40,285 bases of DNA from Candidatus Melainabacteria bacterium. GTDB taxonomy: Bacteria > Cyanobacteriota > Vampirovibrionia > Obscuribacterales > Obscuribacteraceae. The notes below the pieces were generated by a model. The model saw only the letters and a list, made by a program, of their open reading frames with translations, ran no database searches and was not told where the DNA came from. The stretch lies in assembly GCA_003151275.1 (NCBI GenBank), contig PLXC01000144.1, forward strand, positions 1 to 40,285, read 5' to 3'. Shown piece after piece: positions 16,507 through 24,375 of this stretch. The position numbers and the translations under genes were made by a program. How positions within the stretch are numbered: the first letter of the stretch is position 1; every line of letters starts with the position of its first letter.

Positions 16507-17133
16507 ATGCCACTTGTGGTGCATCTGCGAGATACAAATCCTGAGTTGATCAAAGCCTGGCAAGCATTCTTTGGTCGAAATGCCAAAGTGGATATCACTG
16601 AGGGAAGCGTGTTTGACCTTGACGTTTCGGTTTTGGTCATTCCGGCAAATAGCTTCGGCATTATGGATGACGGACTGGGCTCTCAGGTGAACAAACTGAC
16701 AGACGGTAAGTTGGAGTCACGCGTGCGCAAATTGATTCAGGACAAGCACGCAGGTGAGTTGCCCGTCGGCTGCGCGGAGATGATCACGACTAATTTGGAT
16801 AAGCCGAAACTGGCAATTATCGCTCCGACAATGCGCGTTCCCATTCGTATGACCAATGCCAATGTGAATAGCTACATGGCGACGAGGGCAGCGTTTAGAA
16901 CGCTTGCTGCCTTTATCAGGCAGGACCGAGAAGACCACGGCGGAGAATCTAAAATTGAATCAGTGGCACTTGTCGGCATGGGTACCGGGACCGGAAAAAC
17001 AGCACCAGCTGTGGCTGCTTTCCAAATGTATGAGGCTTATTGTCAAATCGTATTGGGACAAGAACCGAATTTCGCTACTGTGGAAGCTGCCACCGCCCAT
17101 GATGCCGAACTGCGCAAGAGTAGATACATTTGA
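16507..17133 (+). CDS. Macrodomain protein
   Basis: 208 residues, ATG preceded by TAGGAGA. The sequence follows the Appr-1''-p/macro fold: KVDITEGSVFDLDVSVLVIPANSFGIMDDGLGSQVN corresponds to the usual 'I.v..GdIt...vDaIVNpAN..l..gGGvd..I', with the ADP-ribose-contacting Asp and Asn recognisable; CAEMITTN matches the 'G.a..T.g' strand; VALVGMGTGTGKTAP matches the phosphate-binding 'P.iGtGvfG.p' loop. Family members bind ADP-ribose or related NAD derivatives and some remove ADP-ribose from proteins. The canonical GGG loop is here DDGLG, so hydrolase activity is uncertain. It follows the tubulin-like gene by 88 bases. Confidence 0.75.
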   Translation: MPLVVHLRDTNPELIKAWQAFFGRNAKVDITEGSVFDLDVSVLVIPANSFGIMDDGLGSQVNKLTDGKLESRVRKLIQDKHAGELPVGCAEMITTNLDKPKLAIIAPTMRVPIRMTNANVNSYMATRAAFRTLAAFIRQDREDHGGESKIESVALVGMGTGTGKTAPAVAAFQMYEAYCQIVLGQEPNFATVEAATAHDAELRKSRYI

Positions 17134-17179
17134 AAGTTTTCCTTGACCACGCCAATTATGTTTGGTGCTTGGTGCGGTT

Positions 17180-17818
17180 TCAATACCCTTTCTGAAAGAA
17201 GTAGTATTGATCCTTACCGCGAGGATATGTGCGCAGATGAATGCTCATTTGTTGGCCGGCCCTGACTGTCATATAAGGAAAGAAACCGTAACGCCCGAGT
17301 TCGCCTGTCAGCTGGTCATATTTACGACTAGGCACCATCACTACACTTGTGACTATTTGCTTCAGTTGAAGATCCAGCAATAATCTCACCAGGGCGTTGG
17401 CCACTGCAGTGCCGTGTTCTGGTTGATCGTCGTCGGCACCGATAACAATAACTCCAAACAGGTCTGGCGCGATGTTCAGCTGATTATAACGACGCAAACC
17501 AACAGGCGTGCCGTTGTGATACCAGAAGTCCTCAAAAATAGCGGCAGATTTGGGTCGAGTCCTTGCCCCTCGGTTTAGGGCTCTGAAGTTGATTCGCACA
17601 ACGGTGATTGGATGAAGTTGGCTGCCAGGGTAGGTCAAGTACTGCTTCAGATCATGCGTGTCCAGGTACATGGCCCAATCATATTCCCGCTCCAAATATG
17701 GATCGCGGAGATCCGCATTGAGCTCGGCCTTGGAGACCATTGGACAGAAAAAGGAGAGGCAAATCGCCACCATTAGTAGTGCCGTTTTGCCTCTCAAATT
17801 TTTGTTCAGAACGTTCAT
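17180..17818 (-). CDS. Exported protein with GNAT-like C-terminal region
   Basis: 212 residues, ATG 17818. Signal peptide: KNLRGK then TALLMVAICLSFFCPMVSKA, cleavage near SKA-EL. The mature part contains DLFGVIVIGADDDQPEHGTAVANALVRLLLDLQ followed by VVMVPSRKYDQLTGELGRYGFFPY; the order of strand, 'GxAxA' turn, helix, strand with an Asn/Ser position, and 'lGF' end resembles motif A/B of GNAT acyltransferases. The acetyl-CoA pyrophosphate loop (Q/RxxGxG/A) is not intact, so this may be a degenerate or unrelated fold. No family firmly recognised. It lies 71 bases downstream of a secreted protein gene on the same strand. Confidence 0.6.
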   Translation of the reverse strand: MNVLNKNLRGKTALLMVAICLSFFCPMVSKAELNADLRDPYLEREYDWAMYLDTHDLKQYLTYPGSQLHPITVVRINFRALNRGARTRPKSAAIFEDFWYHNGTPVGLRRYNQLNIAPDLFGVIVIGADDDQPEHGTAVANALVRLLLDLQLKQIVTSVVMVPSRKYDQLTGELGRYGFFPYMTVRAGQQMSIHLRTYPRGKDQYYFFQKGY

Positions 17819-17889
17819 GGTGGCTTGTGATTCGTTGTCTATAAAAGGATCGTAGCCAAGATGAGCGTTAATGCCTATACCTCAAAACG

Positions 17890-18762
17890 TCAGTTAGGAG
17901 GAGCCAGGGGACCCATGTAGGTAACTTGAACGGTGCCGCCGGACCCTAAACGTTGGATATTGCAAAGGGATGAGGCGGTCGAGCAGAAGGCTCCCTGTGG
18001 GCATGCGTCAGGACCGGCATTGCAGTTTGTCAGGTTGTAGGCAAATACACCGGTCAGATTGCAGTTGTTATCCTTTCTGTTCTTTATATCGACCCAAGAG
18101 TTCTGAATGTTCGTGACATTGTTATTGCCTGCACCATTGTTCCAGTTCGGACCGGAGCCTGGGGTGAATTGGACGCTGATGGTCGCATTTGCTCCTTGGT
18201 TGCAACTGATGTCCACAGTCTCCTGGTGGGGGGCTGTGACGTTCAGAGTTGCTTCAGCGAGATTGACTCCATTTGGAAAAATCAGGCTGGGATCGCCGCC
18301 AAAGGGATGGGTGGGATCGGTACAAACAGAGTTAAAAGGTGGGCCGATGTTACAGGGGCATTGAGCGAGTGTGACGAACGTAATGATCGCCCCCTGCAAG
18401 CAACTAAACTGCGGTGCCGGGGTGATGGAGACGGTTCGCCCTGAGAGGAGGGTGAAGTAGCCGATATCCTGTAAATTAGCGGCTAGTGGAGTTATCGGAA
18501 TGGGATTTCTGTTGTGGATGTCCTCTACTATTAACTGAGAGACTTGGGTTGGTCCACAGTTAAACGAAGAAACTCCCGGTAGCTTAACGACTACTTTAAC
18601 TGTTTGATTGGGACTGTAAACGTGAAGTACCGTTTTGCCCCCCTGGCTACTGGTCGGTGGCGGCGATCTGTCTGGTCTGGCAAGCACGCTTGCCGGACTT
18701 GCAAACGAGATGAAGGCCAGTGCCGCTGTTGCCAACGCGGCAAGCCGTCCGAATGTTCTCAT
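17890..18762 (-). CDS. Secreted cysteine-rich protein, family unknown
   Basis: 290 residues from ATG 18762, chosen because a perfect AAGGAGG lies five bases upstream; the frame extends to 18822 but without such a site. Signal peptide MRTFGRLAALATAALAFISFASPASVLA. The mature protein is rich in Asn, Gly, Pro and Cys (about 14 Cys), suggesting disulphides and an extracellular location. A GVNLAEATLN segment near residue 180 and the spread of Cys are faintly like thaumatin-fold proteins (PATLAEFTLN), which is speculation. It is 79 bases downstream of cdaA on the same strand. Confidence 0.72.
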   Translation of the reverse strand: MRTFGRLAALATAALAFISFASPASVLARPDRSPPPTSSQGGKTVLHVYSPNQTVKVVVKLPGVSSFNCGPTQVSQLIVEDIHNRNPIPITPLAANLQDIGYFTLLSGRTVSITPAPQFSCLQGAIITFVTLAQCPCNIGPPFNSVCTDPTHPFGGDPSLIFPNGVNLAEATLNVTAPHQETVDISCNQGANATISVQFTPGSGPNWNNGAGNNNVTNIQNSWVDIKNRKDNNCNLTGVFAYNLTNCNAGPDACPQGAFCSTASSLCNIQRLGSGGTVQVTYMGPLAPPN

Positions 18763-18841
18763 GAAACCTCCTTGATCTAGAACGAAGAAGGCAAGTTTAG
18801 CCTGATTGGCTGAGTTAAGCAATTGACTGAGTGAGCAAATT

Positions 18842-19807
18842 CTAGATCGCTTGTTCTGATTCTATCGAACCGATGCTGGAGACATTGTTCTCATGTGGTG
18901 GTGCAACTTCCAAGGTCGGCTTGATTTTCTCCGTGCCACTAGATGTAGTATCAGAGGTGCTTGGTTTGTTACGACCGAGCATACTCAGGAATGAATCCAG
19001 AGGAGTTGGAGTCTTTCTGTCTACGCCTTGCAAATACATATACGACAAAGCGTCCATCAATTCGTCAGCTGTGCTGTAACGCGCTAGGATGCCGCGGTTG
19101 GAGGCTGAAATCGATCCTGTTTCTTCGGAGACAACGATACACAAACCGTCGTATATCTCTGAAAGTCCGATCGCGGCACGGTGTCGAGTGCCATAGCGAG
19201 AACTCAATTTCGGATCGTCAGTCATTGGCAAAATCACACCGGCAGCGACGATTTTGTTTTGGCGGATAACCACCGCCCCATCGTGCAATGGTGATTTTGG
19301 AAAAAATATTGAAAGCAGAAGATTGGACGAGATGTCGGCATTGACCGGCGTGCCTGGGCTTAAGTAGTCGCGTTCGCCTTCTGGTGGTTCAACGACGATC
19401 AGCGCTCCGACTTTAGTTCGGGACAATTCTCGAACGGCGCTAATGATTTGGGCGACGTCTCTTCTCGTGTTATCAATTTCGCGATTTGGCAGGGAGAAGT
19501 CCACCCTGAAATTATTCATTCTTCCCAGGTAGCCCAGCCCTCTGCGAATTTCAGGCTGGAAAATTATCACCAGGGCCATTACGGCCACTGGGATCAGGTG
19601 CTGTAGGATCGAAGTGACAAGACTGAATCCGGCGAAATATGAAATCACGCAGACGCCTATCAAGACCATGACGCCCTTGACCAGGCGCTCTGCCTGAGTG
19701 CCGACAATGCGCCGCCATACCCAGATCGTGCAATAGCAGATGATGACGATTTGAAAAAACGTCTTAAGGGCAATCAGCCAATCAACTTGACTTAGGGCTT
19801 CGCTCAA
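18842..19807 (-). CDS. cdaA: Diadenylate cyclase CdaA (c-di-AMP synthase)
   Basis: 321 residues. Three N-terminal hydrophobic helices (~12-31, 42-60, 63-84) anchor it in the membrane. The DAC domain (~95-260) has the catalytic SPLHDGAVVI (DGA) and GTRHRAAIGLSE (RHR) motifs, so it should form c-di-AMP from two ATP. The C-terminal ~60 residues are polar and disordered. Start is TTG 19807: GAGGT lies upstream inside the end of lysA, and M-SEALSQVDWL is the natural N-terminus. Nine bases separate it from lysA, so the two are co-transcribed. No CdaR- or GlmM-type gene is next to it, unlike in Firmicutes. Confidence 0.93.
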   Translation of the reverse strand: MSEALSQVDWLIALKTFFQIVIICYCTIWVWRRIVGTQAERLVKGVMVLIGVCVISYFAGFSLVTSILQHLIPVAVMALVIIFQPEIRRGLGYLGRMNNFRVDFSLPNREIDNTRRDVAQIISAVRELSRTKVGALIVVEPPEGERDYLSPGTPVNADISSNLLLSIFFPKSPLHDGAVVIRQNKIVAAGVILPMTDDPKLSSRYGTRHRAAIGLSEIYDGLCIVVSEETGSISASNRGILARYSTADELMDALSYMYLQGVDRKTPTPLDSFLSMLGRNKPSTSDTTSSGTEKIKPTLEVAPPHENNVSSIGSIESEQAI

Positions 19808-19816
19808 ATTACGACC

Positions 19817-21160
19817 TCAAAGCAATCTTTCAGGTGTCCGATCCTGGCGCACCAGGTCATCGTTAGTCTCTCTGGCGATGATTACCTCCGCTTTGCCATC
19901 ATAGACAAGAACGCATGCCGGACGGGGTGTCCGATTATAGTTCGATGCCATGCTGTAGTTGTAGGCACCGGTGCCGAATACGGCAATGAGATCGCCGCGT
20001 TGGGCAGACAAATAAGCTTCCTTTACGATTATATCCCCCGACTCGCAATACCTGCCGACTAAACTGACAGGTTTTGTTGCAGGAGGCTCATTCATGCGGT
20101 TTGCCACGCACGTTGTATATTTTGCTTGATACGTTATAGGACGTGGATTGTCAGCCATACCACCGTCTACGGACAGGCAAGAGGCTTCGCCATCGATCTC
20201 TTTCGTGTGCCCGGCTCGATAAAGAGTGACACCGGCCGTGCCAATCATTGAGCGACCAGGCTCCACAAACAACTCTGGCAACGCCATGTTTCGTTGGCTG
20301 AAGGCCTCTGCAACTTTGGAGGCAACGGAGCCCGCCCAGTCGTAAATGGGAGTTGGACGATCCGAATCGGTATAGGCGATGCCTAGTCCACCGCCGACAT
20401 CAAGTTGAGTCAGGAGGATGCCATATTTCTCTTTCAGGAGAGCAAATCGGTCCGCCATAATGTCGATTAGCTCGAGAAATGGACCGAGATCATGTGATTG
20501 GCTGCCGATGTGGGCGTGCAAGCCAATCAATTCAAGCACGTCAGGATATTTCAAAATTACCCCGACTGTTTCTTCCAGGCGGTCAAGAGAAATACCAAAT
20601 TTGCTGTTGTGCTGACCTGTCTTGATATGCTCGTGAGTGTCTGGCTCCACCCCTGGTGTCACTCTGATCAGAATAGATGCCCGCGCTTTCATCCTGCGGG
20701 CGATCGAAGCGAGCAACTCGACTTCGCCGTCACTATCGATGACGATCTTGACGCCTTTGTAGGCAAGCGCTGCTTCCAACTCTTTTTCACTTTTGTTGTT
20801 GCCATGCAGATATGTCAAATCCGCTGGAAATCCAGCTTTCACGGCCGTGTATAGCTCGCCTTCTGAGACGACGTCGAGACCGAATCCAAGTTTGCGAATC
20901 AGGTGGCACATTGCCGTGCATAAAAATGCTTTACCTGCATAAAGAGGTCGCGAGTTTTTGTAAAGCGACAGTCCGGCTTGAAAAGCACATGCCGAGGCGC
21001 GCACCGTTTCTTCATCGACAACATATAATGGAGTACCGAACTGTTTGGCGAGTTCTACTGTATCGCAACCACCGATGATCAAATGACCTTGGGCATTGGT
21101 TTTTGCGCTGACCGGCATGATTTCGACGTTGGGTGAAATAACGCGCGTTGATTGGCTCAT
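19817..21160 (-). CDS. lysA: Diaminopimelate decarboxylase
   Basis: 447 residues. PLP enzyme converting meso-diaminopimelate to lysine, last step of lysine synthesis. Motifs: TPLYVVDEETVRA, the PLP lysine in YAGKAFLC (~residue 76), HGNNKSEKELE, LIGLHAHIGSQ, DVGGGLGIAY, EPGRSMIGTAG (PLP phosphate) and CESGDIIV near residue 370 with the active-site Cys. A ~25-residue N-terminal extension precedes the usual start. The ATG is chosen because AAGGAGG lies 11 bases upstream. First clear member of a lysA-cdaA pair; the upstream hypothetical gene ends 85 bases before it. Confidence 0.95.
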   Translation of the reverse strand: MSQSTRVISPNVEIMPVSAKTNAQGHLIIGGCDTVELAKQFGTPLYVVDEETVRASACAFQAGLSLYKNSRPLYAGKAFLCTAMCHLIRKLGFGLDVVSEGELYTAVKAGFPADLTYLHGNNKSEKELEAALAYKGVKIVIDSDGEVELLASIARRMKARASILIRVTPGVEPDTHEHIKTGQHNSKFGISLDRLEETVGVILKYPDVLELIGLHAHIGSQSHDLGPFLELIDIMADRFALLKEKYGILLTQLDVGGGLGIAYTDSDRPTPIYDWAGSVASKVAEAFSQRNMALPELFVEPGRSMIGTAGVTLYRAGHTKEIDGEASCLSVDGGMADNPRPITYQAKYTTCVANRMNEPPATKPVSLVGRYCESGDIIVKEAYLSAQRGDLIAVFGTGAYNYSMASNYNRTPRPACVLVYDGKAEVIIARETNDDLVRQDRTPERLL

Positions 21161-21245
21161 GAGAGCACGTGCCTCCTTCGACGTTCTTGCCTGCGCATTT
21201 ATGGCGGCGCAGAGATCTATATTATGCCGCAGAAGAAGCGTTAAC

Positions 21246-22148
21246 TCAATATTGATTTGGGCTGCGAAGCGAAGTGGTCTTGTTGCGAATCAATCCCGAG
21301 TTGTTGCGAATTGGCATGTGGCGCCCGGAATCGCTCTGTAATTCTGCTATTTCATCATATGAAGTAAGTAACGGTATGTCGTATCTTCGGGTTTGGGCGG
21401 CTCGATCGCCGAGTCCCGTTAAACTGAAAGTCATTTCCTCAACTTCCTTGATGCTGCTTGCCGCTAAGGCGCTGGCCATTACTTGAGTATTAGGCGTACC
21501 AACAACATATTCAAGCGCAGTCTCGTAAGTAGACTTGACCCAACCTTCACTAAATGAATAGACGCCGATGATATGTCCACTGAAGATGTAGACCATACAC
21601 AGCGCTTCATTATTGGCTGAATTAATCACAATACAGCCTGGAGCATTGCTGTGCATCAGGTGCGTCGCGGCAGATTCAAAAGCTTGTTCAGGTGAACCAC
21701 CGAGGTGGTCGACTTGATGTCCGTGAAAGAGCGCACCACCTGCCAAAACTAGTTCTTCACTAAGCAGGTAGGTATCGACGATGTTATCAGGTTTGGCAAG
21801 CTCGGACATGGCGCGCTGATGCGCTTCTTGTCCAAACAGCTGTTGTTCCGATGACTTACTTCCGTAGAGGCAACCAAGAACTCGACCTCTAAATACTAAA
21901 ATTGCCGAACGTGATTTGTTGGTCTCCGAAATAACGCGGATGCAGCATGTGCTTTGTTTGGCTTCAATTGAAACTAGTAATTGGTGGTAACGAATGCGGT
22001 GTGATTGCGCGATTTCGTGTGTTTCACGCACTGTAGGTAGTGGCACTAAATTGATGGCGCGACGATTTGCTCCCTGTCCGTTATTTTCGGCGGAGACAAG
22101 TTTGGCAATGGTTTCCTGAAATCCTTTTCGGTCTTTCCACGCAAACAT
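21246..22148 (-). CDS. Hypothetical protein with a repeated beta-rich domain
   Basis: 300 residues; ATG 22148 has a perfect AGGAGGG five bases upstream. No signal peptide or membrane helix. Two similar segments are visible: STCCIRVISETNKSRSAILVFRGRVLGCLYG (~67-97) and APGCIVINSANNEALCMVYIFSGHIIGVYSF (~168-198). Each has the form 'strand, turn, strand, F-x-G-x-i-i-g', reminiscent of DUF4388/PATAN-type sensor domains. This similarity is inference. The last ~60 residues are polar. Located between yraN and lysA on the same strand. Confidence 0.7.
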   Translation of the reverse strand: MFAWKDRKGFQETIAKLVSAENNGQGANRRAINLVPLPTVRETHEIAQSHRIRYHQLLVSIEAKQSTCCIRVISETNKSRSAILVFRGRVLGCLYGSKSSEQQLFGQEAHQRAMSELAKPDNIVDTYLLSEELVLAGGALFHGHQVDHLGGSPEQAFESAATHLMHSNAPGCIVINSANNEALCMVYIFSGHIIGVYSFSEGWVKSTYETALEYVVGTPNTQVMASALAASSIKEVEEMTFSLTGLGDRAAQTRRYDIPLLTSYDEIAELQSDSGRHMPIRNNSGLIRNKTTSLRSPNQY

Positions 22149-22302
22149 TTGGACCCTCCTGGGGTCGTGTGGATCCGACGTTTTTCACGGATCGGGCGGT
22201 TTGGGTACAAGTGATGAAGGCGAAGGCTGCTCGACACTGAAGTTACCAAACTGACCTTGCACTGTCACTGGGAAAATTACGAACCGGGCAAATATTGTTA
22301 GC

Positions 22303-22512
22303 TGAGGTAGAGCGCCTGCGGATCTGGGTGCCTGCAGGCTTTGGATAAGGCTCCACTGCGAATCGCCAAGATTTTTGTCTGTGAGGACGCTTTGTCGGAT
22401 AGGAGTTGCGCGCGGGCTGTGGATAACGCTCCGCCGCGAATGTGCCAAGATTTTTGGACTAGTAGAATGCCTGTTTGATATGAGTTGCCTTTGGGCTGTG
22501 AACGTGTTCCAT
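22303..22512. repeat. Tandem imperfect 78-79-base repeat overlapping the 3' end of yraN
   Basis: Three units can be aligned by their GGCTxTGGATAA/GGCTGTGAAC cores beginning at 22337, 22415 and 22494. The first two also share CTCC(A/G)C(T/C)GCGAAT and CCAAGATTTTTG; all three share a T(G)AG-x-(A)TGC...GAGTTGCC-like half. Unit three is inside yraN, so the 310-base gap 22149-22458 carries two degenerate copies of the gene's last codons (translated HSPKATHIKQ against HSPRATPIRQ). A weak 87-codon minus-strand frame with a TTG start runs through the gap (22185-22448), but I do not call it as a gene. Confidence 0.7.
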
Positions 22513-22926
22513 CAGTGACAGCTCATCCATATAGTGAATGTCAAAATCATGTGTGCTGTCTTTGCGCGGGAAATTAACAACTACCACATCAAGTCGAGCC
22601 CCTTTTTCTACAAGGCTGTTGTGATGCAAATAAATATTTGCCGAGGCCACTATTTTTTGTCTCTTTGTATAAGTGATAGATTCCAATCCGTACATGGAAA
22701 CGCCCGGTTCTAGCGACGTGATTCTTGTCTTTATTTCAATAAAGACAAGAATGTCTTCTGGATCCAAAGCAATGATGTCAACTTCGTAACGGCCCGCCTT
22801 CCAATTTCTTTCCAGGATATGCCAGCCTTGTTCTTGCAACATATCCGCGGCGAAATTTTCGCCGATTCGCCAAAGAATTGTGCGTTTATCCGCTATTTGG
22901 TCTGCAACTTGGTCAGTCTGCGCCAT
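22459..22926 (-). CDS. yraN: YraN/UPF0102 family nuclease-like protein
   Basis: 155 residues. N-terminal IGENFAADMLQEQGWHILERNWKAG matches the family G(E)xxAxxfLxxxGyxILxrNwr. The restriction-endonuclease-like core is GRYEVDIIALDPEDILVFIEIKTR (family: GEIDLIaxdxxxlvFVEVKtR), retaining the Asp and the E-x-K of a PD-(D/E)xK site. The family's cellular role is not established. The C-terminal ~35 residues (DIHYMDELSLMEHVHSPKATHIKQAFY region) extend beyond the usual family end and coincide with the third unit of a tandem DNA repeat. ATG 22926; no strong ribosome site. Divergent from serS. Confidence 0.88.
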   Translation of the reverse strand: MAQTDQVADQIADKRTILWRIGENFAADMLQEQGWHILERNWKAGRYEVDIIALDPEDILVFIEIKTRITSLEPGVSMYGLESITYTKRQKIVASANIYLHHNSLVEKGARLDVVVVNFPRKDSTHDFDIHYMDELSLMEHVHSPKATHIKQAFY

Positions 22927-22997
22927 CAGGACGAAGTAAAATGCAACAATGTGTGGCTGAATTGGCTCATTTGGGCGCGTCCTCGTGCTGTTTTCTA

Positions 22998-23039
22998 TAT
23001 AATTGTCATCTTGGGCTAGAGTGCAGATCCTGCGCTCTA
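22998..23039 (+). promoter_or_regulatory. Putative serS promoter -10 and leader hairpin
   Basis: A consensus TATAAT lies at 22998-23003 with a weak TTGGGC 21 bases upstream. About 14 bases downstream, TAGAG-T-GCAG (23017-23026) can pair with CTGC-G-CTCTA (23030-23039) across the loop, giving a 10-bp stem with one G-U in the serS 5' leader. The serS ATG at 23084 has only a weak ribosome site. Confidence 0.4.
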
Positions 23040-23083
23040 CTTATAACTACGACTAATCCCCGCAAAAAGTTCAAAGTGAAACC

Positions 23084-24373
23084 ATGATTGATCTACGCAT
23101 AATTCGAGAAAAAACTGACGAAGTTGAGAAAGCTCTGGTGCGTCGCAACGGCGGTTTTTCGACCAAAGAGTTAGTCGAGGTCGATGTTGCCCATCGTAAG
23201 GTGCAAGCTGAGTGGGAAGGCTATCGTCAGCGCAGCAATCAAATTACCGAGCTCTTCAAAACTGCCTCTGCGGATGAGAAGGCGGTGCTAAAAGTTGAGG
23301 CCAAAGAAGTTAGCACGCGTACGAAAGAAGCCGATCAGCTAAAGAATGAGTTGGATGCGCGGCTCAAGGCGCTGCATTTTGCTTTGCCTAACATGCCGGA
23401 TCCATCAGTGCCAGATGGTCCAGACGAGACTCACAATGTTGAGATCTCAACATGGGGTGACCTTCCCAAAATTGAAAATGCCAAAGAACATTGGGAGTTG
23501 GGACCGCCCCTGCGAGTGTTTGATTTTGAACGTGGTGTGAAAATCGCAGAATCCCGTTTCACTGTACTTATGGAAATGGGCGCGAAGATGGAACGGGCCT
23601 TGATGAATTTCATGCTCGATTTCCATTCAAGTCGCGGATACAGAGAAGTTTTCCCGCCAATTCTGGTCAACAAAGAGTGCATGTTTGGCACCGGTCAATT
23701 GCCCAAATTCGAGGGCGACTTTTATAAATGTGCCGATGATGAACTCTATCTGGTGCCCACTTCAGAAGTACCGGTGACCAACCTCTATAGAGATGAAGTA
23801 ATTGAGGCGGCAAATTTGCCGATTCACCATTGCGCCTATACGCCGAATTTTCGTCGTGAAGCAGGCAGCGCCGGCAAGGACACCCGCGGCTACATTCGCC
23901 AACATCAGTTCAATAAAGTTGAATTGGTCAAATTTTGTTTGCCTGAGAACTCAGAAGAAGAGCATGAGAAGCTAACTCGTGACGCCGAGGCTGTCTTGGA
24001 GGCGCTCAAATTGCCGTACCGACGCATAATTCTTTGCGCCGGCGACTTGGGCTTTTCAGCCAAGAAGTGTTTTGACTTGGAAGTCTGGTTTCCGGGACAG
24101 AACAAGTACCGGGAAATTAGCTCCTGCAGTAACTTTGGCGACTTTCAGGCGCGGCGGGCAAATATTCGCTACAAACCGGCAGATGACAGCAAAGCCCGAT
24201 ACTTGCACACCCTCAATGGTTCGGGGCTGGCGATCGGGCGGACTTTGGCGGCGATTTTGGAAAACAATCAACAACCGGATGGCAGCGTGCGTGTTCCTGA
24301 AGTACTTGTTCCATACCTTGGCGGGGTCACTGTCTTGAGCCCTTTTGATAAAGTTGCGGAACCTGTACATTAG
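23084..24373 (+). CDS. serS: Seryl-tRNA synthetase
   Basis: 429 residues, normal length. Charges tRNA-Ser (and tRNA-Sec where present) with serine. N-terminal tRNA-binding coiled coil at ~27-105 (MIDLRIIREKTDEVEKAL start is typical). Class II motifs: motif 2 as FRREAGSAGKDTRGYIRQHQF (~258-278), motif 3 as LNGSGLAIGRTLAAILENNQ (~380-399), and the serine/ATP region TSEVPVTN and EISSCSNFGDFQARR. Complete. Followed after two bases by an inverted repeat that may belong to the downstream regulator's control region. Confidence 0.97.
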   Translation: MIDLRIIREKTDEVEKALVRRNGGFSTKELVEVDVAHRKVQAEWEGYRQRSNQITELFKTASADEKAVLKVEAKEVSTRTKEADQLKNELDARLKALHFALPNMPDPSVPDGPDETHNVEISTWGDLPKIENAKEHWELGPPLRVFDFERGVKIAESRFTVLMEMGAKMERALMNFMLDFHSSRGYREVFPPILVNKECMFGTGQLPKFEGDFYKCADDELYLVPTSEVPVTNLYRDEVIEAANLPIHHCAYTPNFRREAGSAGKDTRGYIRQHQFNKVELVKFCLPENSEEEHEKLTRDAEAVLEALKLPYRRIILCAGDLGFSAKKCFDLEVWFPGQNKYREISSCSNFGDFQARRANIRYKPADDSKARYLHTLNGSGLAIGRTLAAILENNQQPDGSVRVPEVLVPYLGGVTVLSPFDKVAEPVH

Positions 24374-24375
24374 CT

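Noticed and set aside
15981..16661. 226-codon minus-strand frame
   Set aside because: Antisense to the zinc-ribbon tail and macrodomain start; it has no family feature.
22185..22448. 87-codon minus-strand frame with a hydrophobic and Pro-rich end
   Set aside because: Starts at TTG without ribosome site and its first third is the tandem repeat; the rest looks somewhat protein-like but nothing supports expression.
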